Shown piece after piece: positions 6,780 through 15,000 of a DNA stretch of 16,890 nucleotides. The position numbers and the translations under genes are program-made. The stretch is from HGM12587 sp964602445. Its GTDB lineage: Bacteria > Bacillota > Clostridia > Lachnospirales > Lachnospiraceae. The DNA lies in contig CAZRQV010000038.1 of assembly GCA_964602445.1 (NCBI GenBank), positions 1 through 16,890 of the forward strand, given 5' to 3'. A model generated the notes under the pieces. That model was not told the DNA's origin, ran no database searches, and saw only the letters and a program-made list of their open reading frames with translations. Numbering within the stretch: position 1 is the first letter of the stretch; each line of letters opens with the position of its first letter.

Positions 6780-7697
6780 ATGAAGCTGCAGTTTATTGTA
6801 AATCCGGCATCCAGAACCGGAAGAGGAAAAGAAATCTGGCAGGAAACGGAGCAGGTATTAAAAGGTTCGGAAATCGAATATGAGGTATATTTTACCAAGA
6901 GACAGGGGCACGGAACAGAGCTTGCTAAAATGCTGACTGAAGGAGAGGGAGAACATCGGATCGTCGTTTTGGGCGGTGACGGAACGGTCAATGAAGTTGT
7001 CAACGGAATCGTCCATATTCAGGATACGATCTTAGGCTATATTCCGACCGGTTCAGGAAATGATCTGGCTGGCGGTCTGGGACTTCCATCGGATCCCATG
7101 ACTGCGGTAGAGCATATCTTAGAAAATAAAAATCATCTGAGAGTCAATGTGGGCGTGGTAGAAGTTGAAGGAATGAAACGCCGGTTTGCCGTCAGCAGCG
7201 GCATGGGCTGGGATGCAGCCGTATGCCATGAAGTGGCAGTGTCTAAACTGAAAAAGTTTTTGAATAAGATCAAACTGGGAAAATTCAGTTATGTAGTCAT
7301 TGCGCTGAAGCAGATTGCAGCCTTTCGAACCTGTTTGGTGGAAGTGCAGATCGATGAAAAACCACCGGTAGTTTATCCGAAAAATTTCTTTAATGCGGTC
7401 ATGAATACGCCTTATGAAGGAGGCAGGGTCATGATGTGTCCTTCGGCAGACTGGGGAGATGATCTTCTGGATATTTGTGTGGTAGACCGTGTTTCCAAAC
7501 TGAAAGTCCTGCTGGTTCTTCCGCTGGCATACAAAGGCTGGCACCGATTTGTGAAAGGGGTTACGATCAAACGGGGAGAACGGATTCGGTTAAGATCAGA
7601 AAAACCGCTGGCAATGCATGTGGATGGAGAAAACTTCGGCTATCATAAAGAAGCCGTGATGTATCTGGAAAAAGAAAAACTTCGTGTGATTCGATGA
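6780..7697 (+). CDS. YegS/DagK-type lipid kinase (diacylglycerol kinase family)
   Basis: This 305-aa protein of the diacylglycerol/sphingosine kinase-like catalytic family phosphorylates lipid alcohols at the inner face of the membrane. In Gram-positives, DgkB recycles diacylglycerol from lipoteichoic acid synthesis to phosphatidic acid. Seen motifs are NPASRTGRG (8-16), the nucleotide-binding GGDGTVNEV (65-73) and PTGSGNDLA (89-97), with the usual C-terminal beta-sandwich ending in PLAMHVDGENF. Of the possible starts I chose ATG 6780, 8 bases after GAGG (6768-6771). ATG 6774 is too close to that site, and the first in-frame ATG at 6723 would run through the tyrS terminator stem. Substrate specificity cannot be set from sequence alone: DgkB or the broader YegS/BmrU group are both possible. 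No terminator is visible after the stop. Confidence 0.9.
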   Translation: MKLQFIVNPASRTGRGKEIWQETEQVLKGSEIEYEVYFTKRQGHGTELAKMLTEGEGEHRIVVLGGDGTVNEVVNGIVHIQDTILGYIPTGSGNDLAGGLGLPSDPMTAVEHILENKNHLRVNVGVVEVEGMKRRFAVSSGMGWDAAVCHEVAVSKLKKFLNKIKLGKFSYVVIALKQIAAFRTCLVEVQIDEKPPVVYPKNFFNAVMNTPYEGGRVMMCPSADWGDDLLDICVVDRVSKLKVLLVLPLAYKGWHRFVKGVTIKRGERIRLRSEKPLAMHVDGENFGYHKEAVMYLEKEKLRVIR

Positions 7698-7757
7698 GTA
7701 TAGTCAGGAAAATAGGACAATTACGAAAAGATGCTCAAGAAAATAGAGAATGTTTTG

Positions 7758-7786
7758 TTGACATGTACCAAAAAAAGAATTACCAT
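7758..7786 (+). promoter_or_regulatory. probable promoter of the galKET operon
   Basis: TTGACA (7758-7763) is a perfect -35. After 17 bases comes TACCAT (7781-7786), matching the -10 consensus at four of six positions. Transcription would start near 7793, leaving a leader of about 108 bases before galK. A strong -35 with a weak -10 is typical of a regulated promoter. The 203-base gap (7698-7900) holds no other gene that I can support. Confidence 0.55.
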
Positions 7787-7798
7787 AAAAAGTGGTAA
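7780..7798. promoter_or_regulatory. candidate operator over the gal -10/start site
   Basis: TTACCA (7780-7785) and TGGTAA (7793-7798) form a perfect 6-bp inverted repeat with a 7-base spacer, TAAAAAG. It covers the proposed -10 and first transcribed bases, where a repressor would block RNA polymerase. A hairpin in RNA is unlikely because transcription starts inside the repeat. The cognate regulator is not encoded in the window. The sequence does not match the catabolite-responsive element consensus. Confidence 0.4.
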
Positions 7799-7900
7799 AA
7801 TGAGCCTTGCGAACTGCGGAAAATGAAAAAATGAAGGTTGCAGGGCAGAAAAGACGCTGAAATGAATGTCAGTGGAAAAAGAAAACGGGGGTATAGAATC

Positions 7901-9178
7901 ATGATTACAGAAAATTTAAAAGAATTGTTTGCCAGCGGAGCGAAAGATGAGCTTTTGATGGATATCTATTTAGATGAAGCAAAGCTTGCTTATCAGAGAG
8001 AACGTTACGTGGCAGCCATCGAACAGTTTGAAAAGCTGTTTGGAGCAGCTGATGTTTCTATTTATAGTGCACCGGGACGCAGTGAGATCGGTGGAAATCA
8101 TACCGATCACCAGAACGGAGAAGTTTTAGCAGCATCTGTGAATCTGGATGCCATTGCGATTGTACAGCCGGTAGAAGAAGCAGTGGTACAGGTTGTTTCT
8201 GGTGATTATCCATTGATCACAGTAGATTTAAATGATCTGGAAAAGAAAGACGAAGAAGAAGGCACGACGCTTTCTCTGATCAAAGGTGTATTGGCAGGAA
8301 TCAAAGAACATGGCGGAAAACTGGGCGGTTTCAATACCTATATTACAAGTGATGTACTGATCGGTGCAGGACTTTCTTCTTCCGCAGCATTCGAAACAAT
8401 CATCGGAACCATCGTTTCCGGTTTATATAATGAAATGTCAATTTCAGCAGTAGATATTGCAATCATTGGTCAGTATGCAGAAAACGTATATTTTGGAAAA
8501 CCATGCGGACTGTTGGATCAGACAGCAAGTGCAGTTGGTAATTTAGTATATATTAATTTTGCAGATAAGAAAAATCCGGTTATTGAAGGTGTCAGCTGTG
8601 ACCTTGGAAAATACGGCTACAGCTTATGTATTACAGATACCAAAGGATCTCATGCAGATCTGACTCCGGATTATGCAGCAGTTCCGGCAGAAATGAGAGC
8701 AGCAGCAGCAGTATTCGGCAAAGAAGTGCTTCATGGTGTTACTATGGAAGAACTGCTGGAAAAAGCAAATGAAGTTCGTGAAAAAGCAGGAGACCGTGCG
8801 TTGCTTCGTGCCATCCATTTTGTAAATGAAAATGTTAGAGTACAGCAGGAAGTAGCAGCACTGAGAGCAGAAGATTTTGAAGGATTTTTACGTACTGTAA
8901 AAGCATCCGGAGATTCTTCTTATAAATTCTTACAGAACGTATATACCAGCCATGATGTTCAGCACCAGAATATGTCTATTGCACTGGCGATCAGTGAAAC
9001 AATTCTTGGCAGCAATGGCGTATGCCGTGTACATGGAGGTGGTTTTGCAGGAACGATCCAGGCATTTGTAAAAAATGAAGCAGTTGAAGAATATAAAGCA
9101 GCAATGGATCACGTATTTGGCAAAGATGCATGTAACGTTTTAATGATCCGTAAATACGGCAGCATGAAAGTATTATAA
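7901..9178 (+). CDS. galK: galactokinase, long clostridial form
   Basis: First Leloir enzyme: ATP-dependent phosphorylation of alpha-D-galactose at C1 (GHMP kinase family). The galactose-binding signature is GRSEIGGNHTDHQNG (59-73), the ATP loop LIGAGLSSSAAFE (153-165), the catalytic Asp is probably D206 in CGLLDQ, and motif 3 is VHGGGFAG (377-384). At 425 aa it is about 40 residues longer than E. coli GalK (382 aa) because of an N-terminal extension (about 1-45, helix-like). In the signature, the Glu that precedes His-Thr-Asp in classical enzymes (GEHTDY) is Asn66, and Tyr is His70. ATG 7901 fits the family; its ribosome site is poor, only GGGGG at 7887-7891. In-frame upstream ATGs (7838, 7862) would add a basic, atypical tail. 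galE follows after 151 bases. Related sugars such as GalNAc are conceivable substrates. Confidence 0.92.
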   Translation: MITENLKELFASGAKDELLMDIYLDEAKLAYQRERYVAAIEQFEKLFGAADVSIYSAPGRSEIGGNHTDHQNGEVLAASVNLDAIAIVQPVEEAVVQVVSGDYPLITVDLNDLEKKDEEEGTTLSLIKGVLAGIKEHGGKLGGFNTYITSDVLIGAGLSSSAAFETIIGTIVSGLYNEMSISAVDIAIIGQYAENVYFGKPCGLLDQTASAVGNLVYINFADKKNPVIEGVSCDLGKYGYSLCITDTKGSHADLTPDYAAVPAEMRAAAAVFGKEVLHGVTMEELLEKANEVREKAGDRALLRAIHFVNENVRVQQEVAALRAEDFEGFLRTVKASGDSSYKFLQNVYTSHDVQHQNMSIALAISETILGSNGVCRVHGGGFAGTIQAFVKNEAVEEYKAAMDHVFGKDACNVLMIRKYGSMKVL

Positions 9179-9329
9179 TAAAAGTTTCATAAGAGCCGCG
9201 GATTTTGTTTTTAAAGCAAAGAACGTATCGTGTTGAAATAAAGTAAATAATGTTTGAAAAAGGTTGCTGGGGATAAAACAGTAACTGAAAAAGCAATATT
9301 TTAATATAACCTTAGGAGGACTTGAAAAA
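9179..9329 (+). other. galK-galE intergenic spacer with a weak hairpin
   Basis: This 151-base gap is long for an operon joint; galE and galT are only 11 bases apart. GTTGCTG (9263-9269) can pair with CAGTAAC (9279-9285) around a 9-base loop with one G-U pair, but no T tract follows, so it does not look like a terminator. I see no convincing internal promoter. It may be an RNA-processing site or simply spacer. Confidence 0.25.
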
Positions 9330-10349
9330 ATGAGTATTTTAGTAGCAGGTGGTGCCGGTTTTATCGGAAGCCACACATGTGTAGAGCTTCTGGATGCAGG
9401 ATATGATGTTGTCGTAGTGGACAACCTTTACAATGCAAGCCCGGAAGCGCTCAAAAGAGTGGAAAAGATTACAGGAAAAAAAGTGACTTTCTATGAAGCA
9501 GACATTCTGGATCGTGATGCATTAAACAAAATCTTTGATGCACACGACATTGAAGCTGTTATCCATTTTGCAGGATATAAAGCAGTGGGTGAATCTGTAC
9601 AGAAACCGATTGAATATTACCACAACAACATGACAGGTACTCTGGTTCTTTGTGATGTGATGAGAAATCACGGAGTAAAAAATATCGTATTCAGTTCTTC
9701 TGCAACTGTTTATGGTGATCCGGCGCAGATTCCGATCACAGAAAACTGCCCGAAAGGACAGCCAACAAATCCATATGGCTGGACAAAGAGTATGCTGGAA
9801 CAGGTTCTGACAGATATTCATACTTCTGATCCTGAATGGAACGTGATCCTGCTTCGTTACTTCAATCCAATCGGTGCACATAAGAGCGGCCTGATCGGAG
9901 AAGATCCAAAAGGAATTCCAAACAATCTGGTTCCATATGTAGCACAGGTAGCTGTTGGAAAGAGAGAAGCACTGGGCGTGTTCGGTAATGATTATGATAC
10001 ACCGGACGGAACAGGCGTAAGAGATTACATTCACGTAGTTGACCTTGCAGCAGGACACGTAAAAGCCATCGAAAAACTTCGTCAGAATCCGGGCGTAGAA
10101 ATCTACAATCTGGGAACAGGCAACGGTTATAGTGTACTTCAGGTGGTTGCAGCATTTGAAAAAGCATGCGGACATGCAATCCCATATGAAATCAAACCTC
10201 GTCGTGAAGGCGATATCGCAACCTGCTACTGTGATCCTGAAAAAGCAAAAAATGACCTTGGATGGGTTGCAAAATACGGCATTGACGAAATGTGTGAAGA
10301 TTCCTGGAGATGGCAGAGCACCAATCCGGACGGATATGCTACAAAATAG
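9330..10349 (+). CDS. galE: UDP-glucose 4-epimerase
   Basis: NAD-dependent short-chain dehydrogenase/reductase that interconverts UDP-galactose and UDP-glucose, completing the Leloir cycle and supplying UDP-galactose for surface glycans. The Rossmann motif GGAGFIGSH is at residues 7-15. The catalytic triad falls at Ser124 (FSSSATVYG), Tyr149 and Lys153 (NPYGWTK), the same numbers as in E. coli GalE. The segment RYFNPIGAHKSGLIGEDP and the ending LGWVAKYGIDEMCEDSWRW are typical. Length 339 aa is normal for the family. A perfect AGGAGG at 9314-9319 lies 10 bases before ATG 9330, the strongest ribosome binding site of the gal genes, consistent with high expression. It may also act on UDP-GlcNAc/GalNAc. 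Confidence 0.97.
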   Translation: MSILVAGGAGFIGSHTCVELLDAGYDVVVVDNLYNASPEALKRVEKITGKKVTFYEADILDRDALNKIFDAHDIEAVIHFAGYKAVGESVQKPIEYYHNNMTGTLVLCDVMRNHGVKNIVFSSSATVYGDPAQIPITENCPKGQPTNPYGWTKSMLEQVLTDIHTSDPEWNVILLRYFNPIGAHKSGLIGEDPKGIPNNLVPYVAQVAVGKREALGVFGNDYDTPDGTGVRDYIHVVDLAAGHVKAIEKLRQNPGVEIYNLGTGNGYSVLQVVAAFEKACGHAIPYEIKPRREGDIATCYCDPEKAKNDLGWVAKYGIDEMCEDSWRWQSTNPDGYATK

Positions 10350-10360
10350 GGAGAGAGAGA

Positions 10361-11857
10361 ATGATTAACAGATTGATTGATGAACTGGTCTGCTACGGCA
10401 TGAACAGCGGACTGGTAGATCCGGTAGATGAAGTATATACAAGAAACCGTTTGCTGGAACTGTATCAATTAGATACATATGAAAAGTCAGATTTTACAGG
10501 AGAACCAAGACCGGTTCATGAAATTTTAGAAGATCTGATGGCGATTGCCCATGAAAAAGGTATTATGGAAGAAGATACCATTACTATGAAGGATTTATTT
10601 GATACAAAGATCATGGGACTTCTGACACCGCCGCCATCGGTAGTACAGCGCACCTTCGAGGAAAAATATAAAAATTCTCCAAAGGAAGCAACCGATTATT
10701 ACTATGCACTCAGTAAGGCAACCAACTACATCCGTACGGATCGTGTAGTAAAAGATGAAAAATGGGTGACAGATACAGAATACGGTCAGATTGATATCAG
10801 TATCAACTTATCAAAACCGGAAAAAGATCCAAGAGATATTGCAAAAGCCGGAAAAGCAAAAGCATCAGGCTATCCAAGCTGTCTGCTTTGCCGTGAAAAC
10901 GAAGGTTATGCAGGTCATTTCTCTCATCCGGCAAGACAGAATCACCGTATTGCGCCGATGACTTTAGGCGGAGAAGATTATTATTTACAGTATTCTCCAT
11001 ATGTGTATTACAATGAGCACTGTATTATCTTCAATAAAAAACATACACCAATGAAGATTGACCGTGCCGTGTTCGAAAAACTTCTGGAATTTGTAGGAAA
11101 GTTCCCGCATTATACCGCAGGTTCCAATGCAGATCTTCCGATCGTAGGCGGTTCTATTTTAAGCCACGATCACTTCCAGGGCGGAAACTATACATTTGCC
11201 ATGGCAAAAGCACCGTATGAAAAAATGTTTACGATGAACAAATGGCCAAATGTTACTGCCGGAATCGTAAAATGGCCAATGTCCGTAATCCGACTTCAGG
11301 GAAAAGATGCAAAAGAGATCGCAGAAGCAGCAGATCACATCTTAACAACCTGGAGAGGCTATACAGATGAAGCAGCATTTGTATTCAGTGAAACAGACGG
11401 AACACCGCACAATACCATTACTCCGATCGCAAGAATGCGAGGAGAACTTCTGGAACTGGATCTTGTTCTTCGTAACAATATTACGACAGAAGAGCATCCA
11501 ATGGGTGTTTATCATCCGCACAGCCAGTATCACCACATCAAAAAGGAAAATATTGGTCTGATCGAAGTTATGGGTCTTGCAATCCTGCCGGCAAGATTAA
11601 AGAAAGAAATGGCTCAGTTAGAAGAAGCTGTTTTAGCAGGAAAAGATCTTCGTGCCGATGAAGTGCTGGAAAAACATGCAGACTGGGCTGAAAAGTGGCA
11701 GTCAGAAAATGAAGTGACAGCAGAAAACATTCACGGAATCGTACAGGCGGAAATCGGTAAAGTATTTGCGAAAGTACTGGAATGTGCCGGTGTTTACAAA
11801 CGTACCGAAGAAGGTATGGCAGCATTTGAACGATTTACCGATGTGATCTCACAGTAG
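10361..11857 (+). CDS. galT: UDP-glucose-hexose-1-phosphate uridylyltransferase, class II
   Basis: GalT exchanges UMP between UDP-glucose and galactose-1-phosphate, giving glucose-1-phosphate and UDP-galactose. At 498 aa it belongs to the Firmicute class II type (about 500 aa), not the E. coli type (about 350 aa). Visible conserved parts are CLLCRENEGYAGH (174-186), GGSILSHDHFQGG (263-275), whose histidines replace the class I HPH motif, and GVYHPHSQYHHIKKENIGLI (382-401) in the C-terminal domain. ATG 10361 follows GGGAGAGAG right after the galE stop (11-base gap). The longer frame from 10310 would overlap galE. The order galK-galE-galT without galM or a regulator is compact. A strong hairpin follows, then the GH95 gene. 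Confidence 0.96.
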   Translation: MINRLIDELVCYGMNSGLVDPVDEVYTRNRLLELYQLDTYEKSDFTGEPRPVHEILEDLMAIAHEKGIMEEDTITMKDLFDTKIMGLLTPPPSVVQRTFEEKYKNSPKEATDYYYALSKATNYIRTDRVVKDEKWVTDTEYGQIDISINLSKPEKDPRDIAKAGKAKASGYPSCLLCRENEGYAGHFSHPARQNHRIAPMTLGGEDYYLQYSPYVYYNEHCIIFNKKHTPMKIDRAVFEKLLEFVGKFPHYTAGSNADLPIVGGSILSHDHFQGGNYTFAMAKAPYEKMFTMNKWPNVTAGIVKWPMSVIRLQGKDAKEIAEAADHILTTWRGYTDEAAFVFSETDGTPHNTITPIARMRGELLELDLVLRNNITTEEHPMGVYHPHSQYHHIKKENIGLIEVMGLAILPARLKKEMAQLEEAVLAGKDLRADEVLEKHADWAEKWQSENEVTAENIHGIVQAEIGKVFAKVLECAGVYKRTEEGMAAFERFTDVISQ

Positions 11858-11905
11858 ATGAAGGTAGTTTTTAGTGTCAGTCATCCGAGCATTCAAAGAT
11901 GGCAG

Positions 11906-11967
11906 CACAGATAGGAAAGACCGGAGAATAGCAAGGGGAATTACTGTTCTCCGGTATCGTGTCTGTG
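11906..11967 (+). promoter_or_regulatory. two-tier hairpin between galT and the fucosidase gene
   Basis: ACCGGAGAATAG (11920-11931) pairs with CTGTTCTCCGGT (11944-11955) over 12 bp with one G-U pair and a 12-base loop. CACAGA (11906-11911) pairs with TCTGTG (11962-11967) as an outer stem. No T run follows directly, so it is not a standard intrinsic terminator; T residues appear only near 11995-12001. It could reduce read-through, mark an RNA processing point or be a leader control element. I find no convincing promoter in the 158-base gap. Confidence 0.5.
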
Positions 11968-12015
11968 GGGATACTGAAAATTTATCATAAAATATTTTTT
12001 TGAAGGGAGAAAAAT

Positions 12016-15000
12016 ATGAAGAGTAAGAAAGCGAAACGTTTGTTGGCGCTTGCCTGCGCAGCTTTGATGGTAACATCAACTGTACAGACTCCGATGGCTG
12101 CAAACGCAGCAGAAACAAAGGCGGAAACTTCAGCAGAAAAAGAACTGAAACTCCGTTATGATGAACCAGCCGGAATTACCAGTTATTCAGATTGGGAAAA
12201 ATGGTCCCTGCCAATTGGTAACAGTGGTATTGGTGCCAGTGTATTTGGCGGTGTTACAAGAGAAAGAATTCAGTTAAATGAAAAATCTCTTTGGTCAGGC
12301 GGTCCGTCTGACAGCAGACCAAATTACAATGGCGGTAACATTGAAAGCAGAGGTCAGAACGGCGCTGCAATGAAACAGATCCAGGATTATTTTATCGCTG
12401 GAAACAGTGCAGCAGCAACCAGCTGGTGCAACAGTTACCTGGTTGGTGTCAGTGATGATGCCGGAACACAGGGTTATGGCTACTATTTAAGCTATGGTAA
12501 CATGTATCTGGACTTCAATTATGGATCCAGCAGCAAGTATACAAATTACGAAAGAACTTTAGATCTTCGTACTGCAGTTGCAGGCGTAGAATACGATGTG
12601 AACGATGTTCATTATACAAGAGAGAACTTTATCAGCTATCCTGACAATGTTCTCGTAACACGAATTACCGCAGACAGCCCATCCATCAATGTGGATGTTG
12701 CGGTAGAACCGGATAATCAGAAAGGCGGCGGAAGCAACAGCCCATCTTCCAGCTCTTATACAAGAGAATGGACTACCAATGTAAAAGATGGTCTCATCTC
12801 TATTTCCGGCGATCTGGATGATAACCAGATGAAATTTGCATCTCATACAAAAGTTATCGCAGATGGTAAAGTATCTGACAATAACGTAGGAAAGAAAGTT
12901 TCTGTATCAGGTGCATCTACAGTTACAATCATCACTTCCATCGGTACGGATTATAAAAATGAGTATCCGGAATACCGTACAGGAGAAACCGATGATGAAG
13001 TTTCTGCAAGAGTTTTAGAATATGTAACAAAAGCATCCAAAAAAGACTATGAAACATTAAAAGCAGATCATGTAGAAGATTATGATAACATTTTCGGCCG
13101 TGTGGAATTAGATCTTGGAATGGAAGTTTCTTCTAAAACAACAGATGAACTTCTGAATGCTTACAAAGCCGGTACAGCCAGCGAAACAGAAAAACGTTAT
13201 CTGGAAGTAATGCTGTTCCAGTTCGGACGTTTCCTGACCATTGAATCTTCCAGAGAAACACCGACAGATGAAAATGGAAATGAAATCGAAACAAGAGCAA
13301 CCCTTCCATCAAACTTACAGGGAATCTGGGTTGGCGCCAATAACTCTGCATGGCATTCAGATTATCATATGAATGTTAACCTTCAGATGAACTATTGGCC
13401 TGCATATTCTACAAACATGACAGAATGTGCGGAACCATTGATCGCTTATGTAGATTCTTTAAGAGAACCGGGACGTGTAACTGCAAAGATCTATGCAGGT
13501 ATTGAAAGCACAGAAGAAAATCCGGAAAACGGATTCATGGCTCATACACAGAACAACCCATTTGGATGGACTTGTCCGGGATGGGCATTCTCCTGGGGAT
13601 GGTCTCCGGCTGCTGTTCCATGGATCTTACAGAACTGCTGGGAATATTATGAATACACCGGCGATCTGGATTACATGAAAGAAAACATCTATCCAATGAT
13701 GAAAGAAGAAGCAGTTCTTTATGATCAGCTTCTGATTGATGAAAAAGGAAAAGAGTATGTAAATGCAGACGGTACATTAGTAGATTCTGATGATATCGTA
13801 TTGGTTTCTTCTCCAAGTTATTCACCGGAACAGGGACCTTACACTGCAGGAAATACTTATGAACAGACTCTGATCTGGCAGTTATATGAAGACGTGATCA
13901 CTGCGGCAGAACTGGTTGGAGAAACAGACACAGATCTGATCGAAGGCTGGAAATACAGACAGGATCACTTAAAAGGACCAATCGAGATCGGTACAGACGG
14001 ACAGATCAAAGAATGGTATGAAGAAACAACTTTAAACAGTGTTGCAGCCGGTGCAACTTCTCACAGACATATGTCTCACCTGCTGGGACTGTTCCCTGGA
14101 GATCTGATCTCCTTTGAAACACCGGAACTGTTAGAAGCAGCAAAAGTATCTCTGGCAAACCGTATGGATAAGACCACTGGATGGGGAATGGGTCAGAGAA
14201 TCAACTCCTGGGCTCGTGTTGGTGATGGAAATCACGCATACAAACTCATTGGCGATCTGTTTGACAGCGGTATTATGACCAACCTTTGGGATACTCATCC
14301 ACCATTCCAGATCGATGGTAACTTTGGTTATACATCAGGTGTAGCTGAAATGCTTCTTCAGAGCAATGTAGGATATATCAATCTTCTTCCGGCACTTCCG
14401 GATGCATGGCCGGCTGGTACCGTAGAAGGGCTGAAAGCTCGCGGAAACTTTGAAGTAGCTATGTCATGGGAAGAAATGAACTTAACAGAAGTATCTGTTC
14501 TTTCTGACAACGGAGAAGAATGTGTAATCGAATATCCTTCTATCGCTGATGATGCTGTGAAAGTAACTGCTTCCAACGGCGAAAAGGTAACTGTGAAAAA
14601 GGTAAGCGATACACGTATCAGCTTCCCAACGACAGAAGGTGTAACTTATACACTGACAGAAATTCCGGAAAGACCATTAGATGCACCGGAAAATGGAAAA
14701 GTTGTAAGCTGTGTTGATGAAGCAATTCTTGATTTTGAAGCTGTTTCAGGTGCAGAATCTTACAATGTATATGTTTCAGAAGACGGCGAAAGCTTTGAAT
14801 TACTGAAAAATATCAAAGATACTATGCTGAAACTGGACGATCATGCAGACGGCAAGACCTATAAAGTTGCAGCAGTAAAAACTTACGAAGACGGCGTAGA
14901 ACGTGAAGGTTTACGTTCGAAAGAGATTGTTCCGGCAGAACTGGCATTGGCACAGAAGATCGATGATCGTGATTCCAGAATTAAATACTCTTCTGATTGG

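Noticed and set aside
7698..7900. Catabolite-responsive element (CcpA site) upstream of galK
   Set aside because: I looked because hprK is in the window, but no stretch here fits the TGNAANCGNWNNCA-type consensus by eye.
9179..9329. Terminator or new promoter between galK and galE
   Set aside because: The only hairpin is short and lacks a T tract, and no -35/-10 pair with proper spacing was found.
9522..10175. 217-codon open frame on the minus strand inside galE
   Set aside because: Antisense to galE, whose Rossmann motif and Ser-Tyr-Lys triad are intact. The predicted product has no recognisable fold and an odd Cys/His-rich composition.
11842..11853. TGTGATCTCACA palindrome at the end of galT, reminiscent of a CRP site
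   Set aside because: It is within the galT coding sequence, and the spacer is 2 bases instead of the 6 of the CRP consensus. CRP-type control is not the usual catabolite system in this group.
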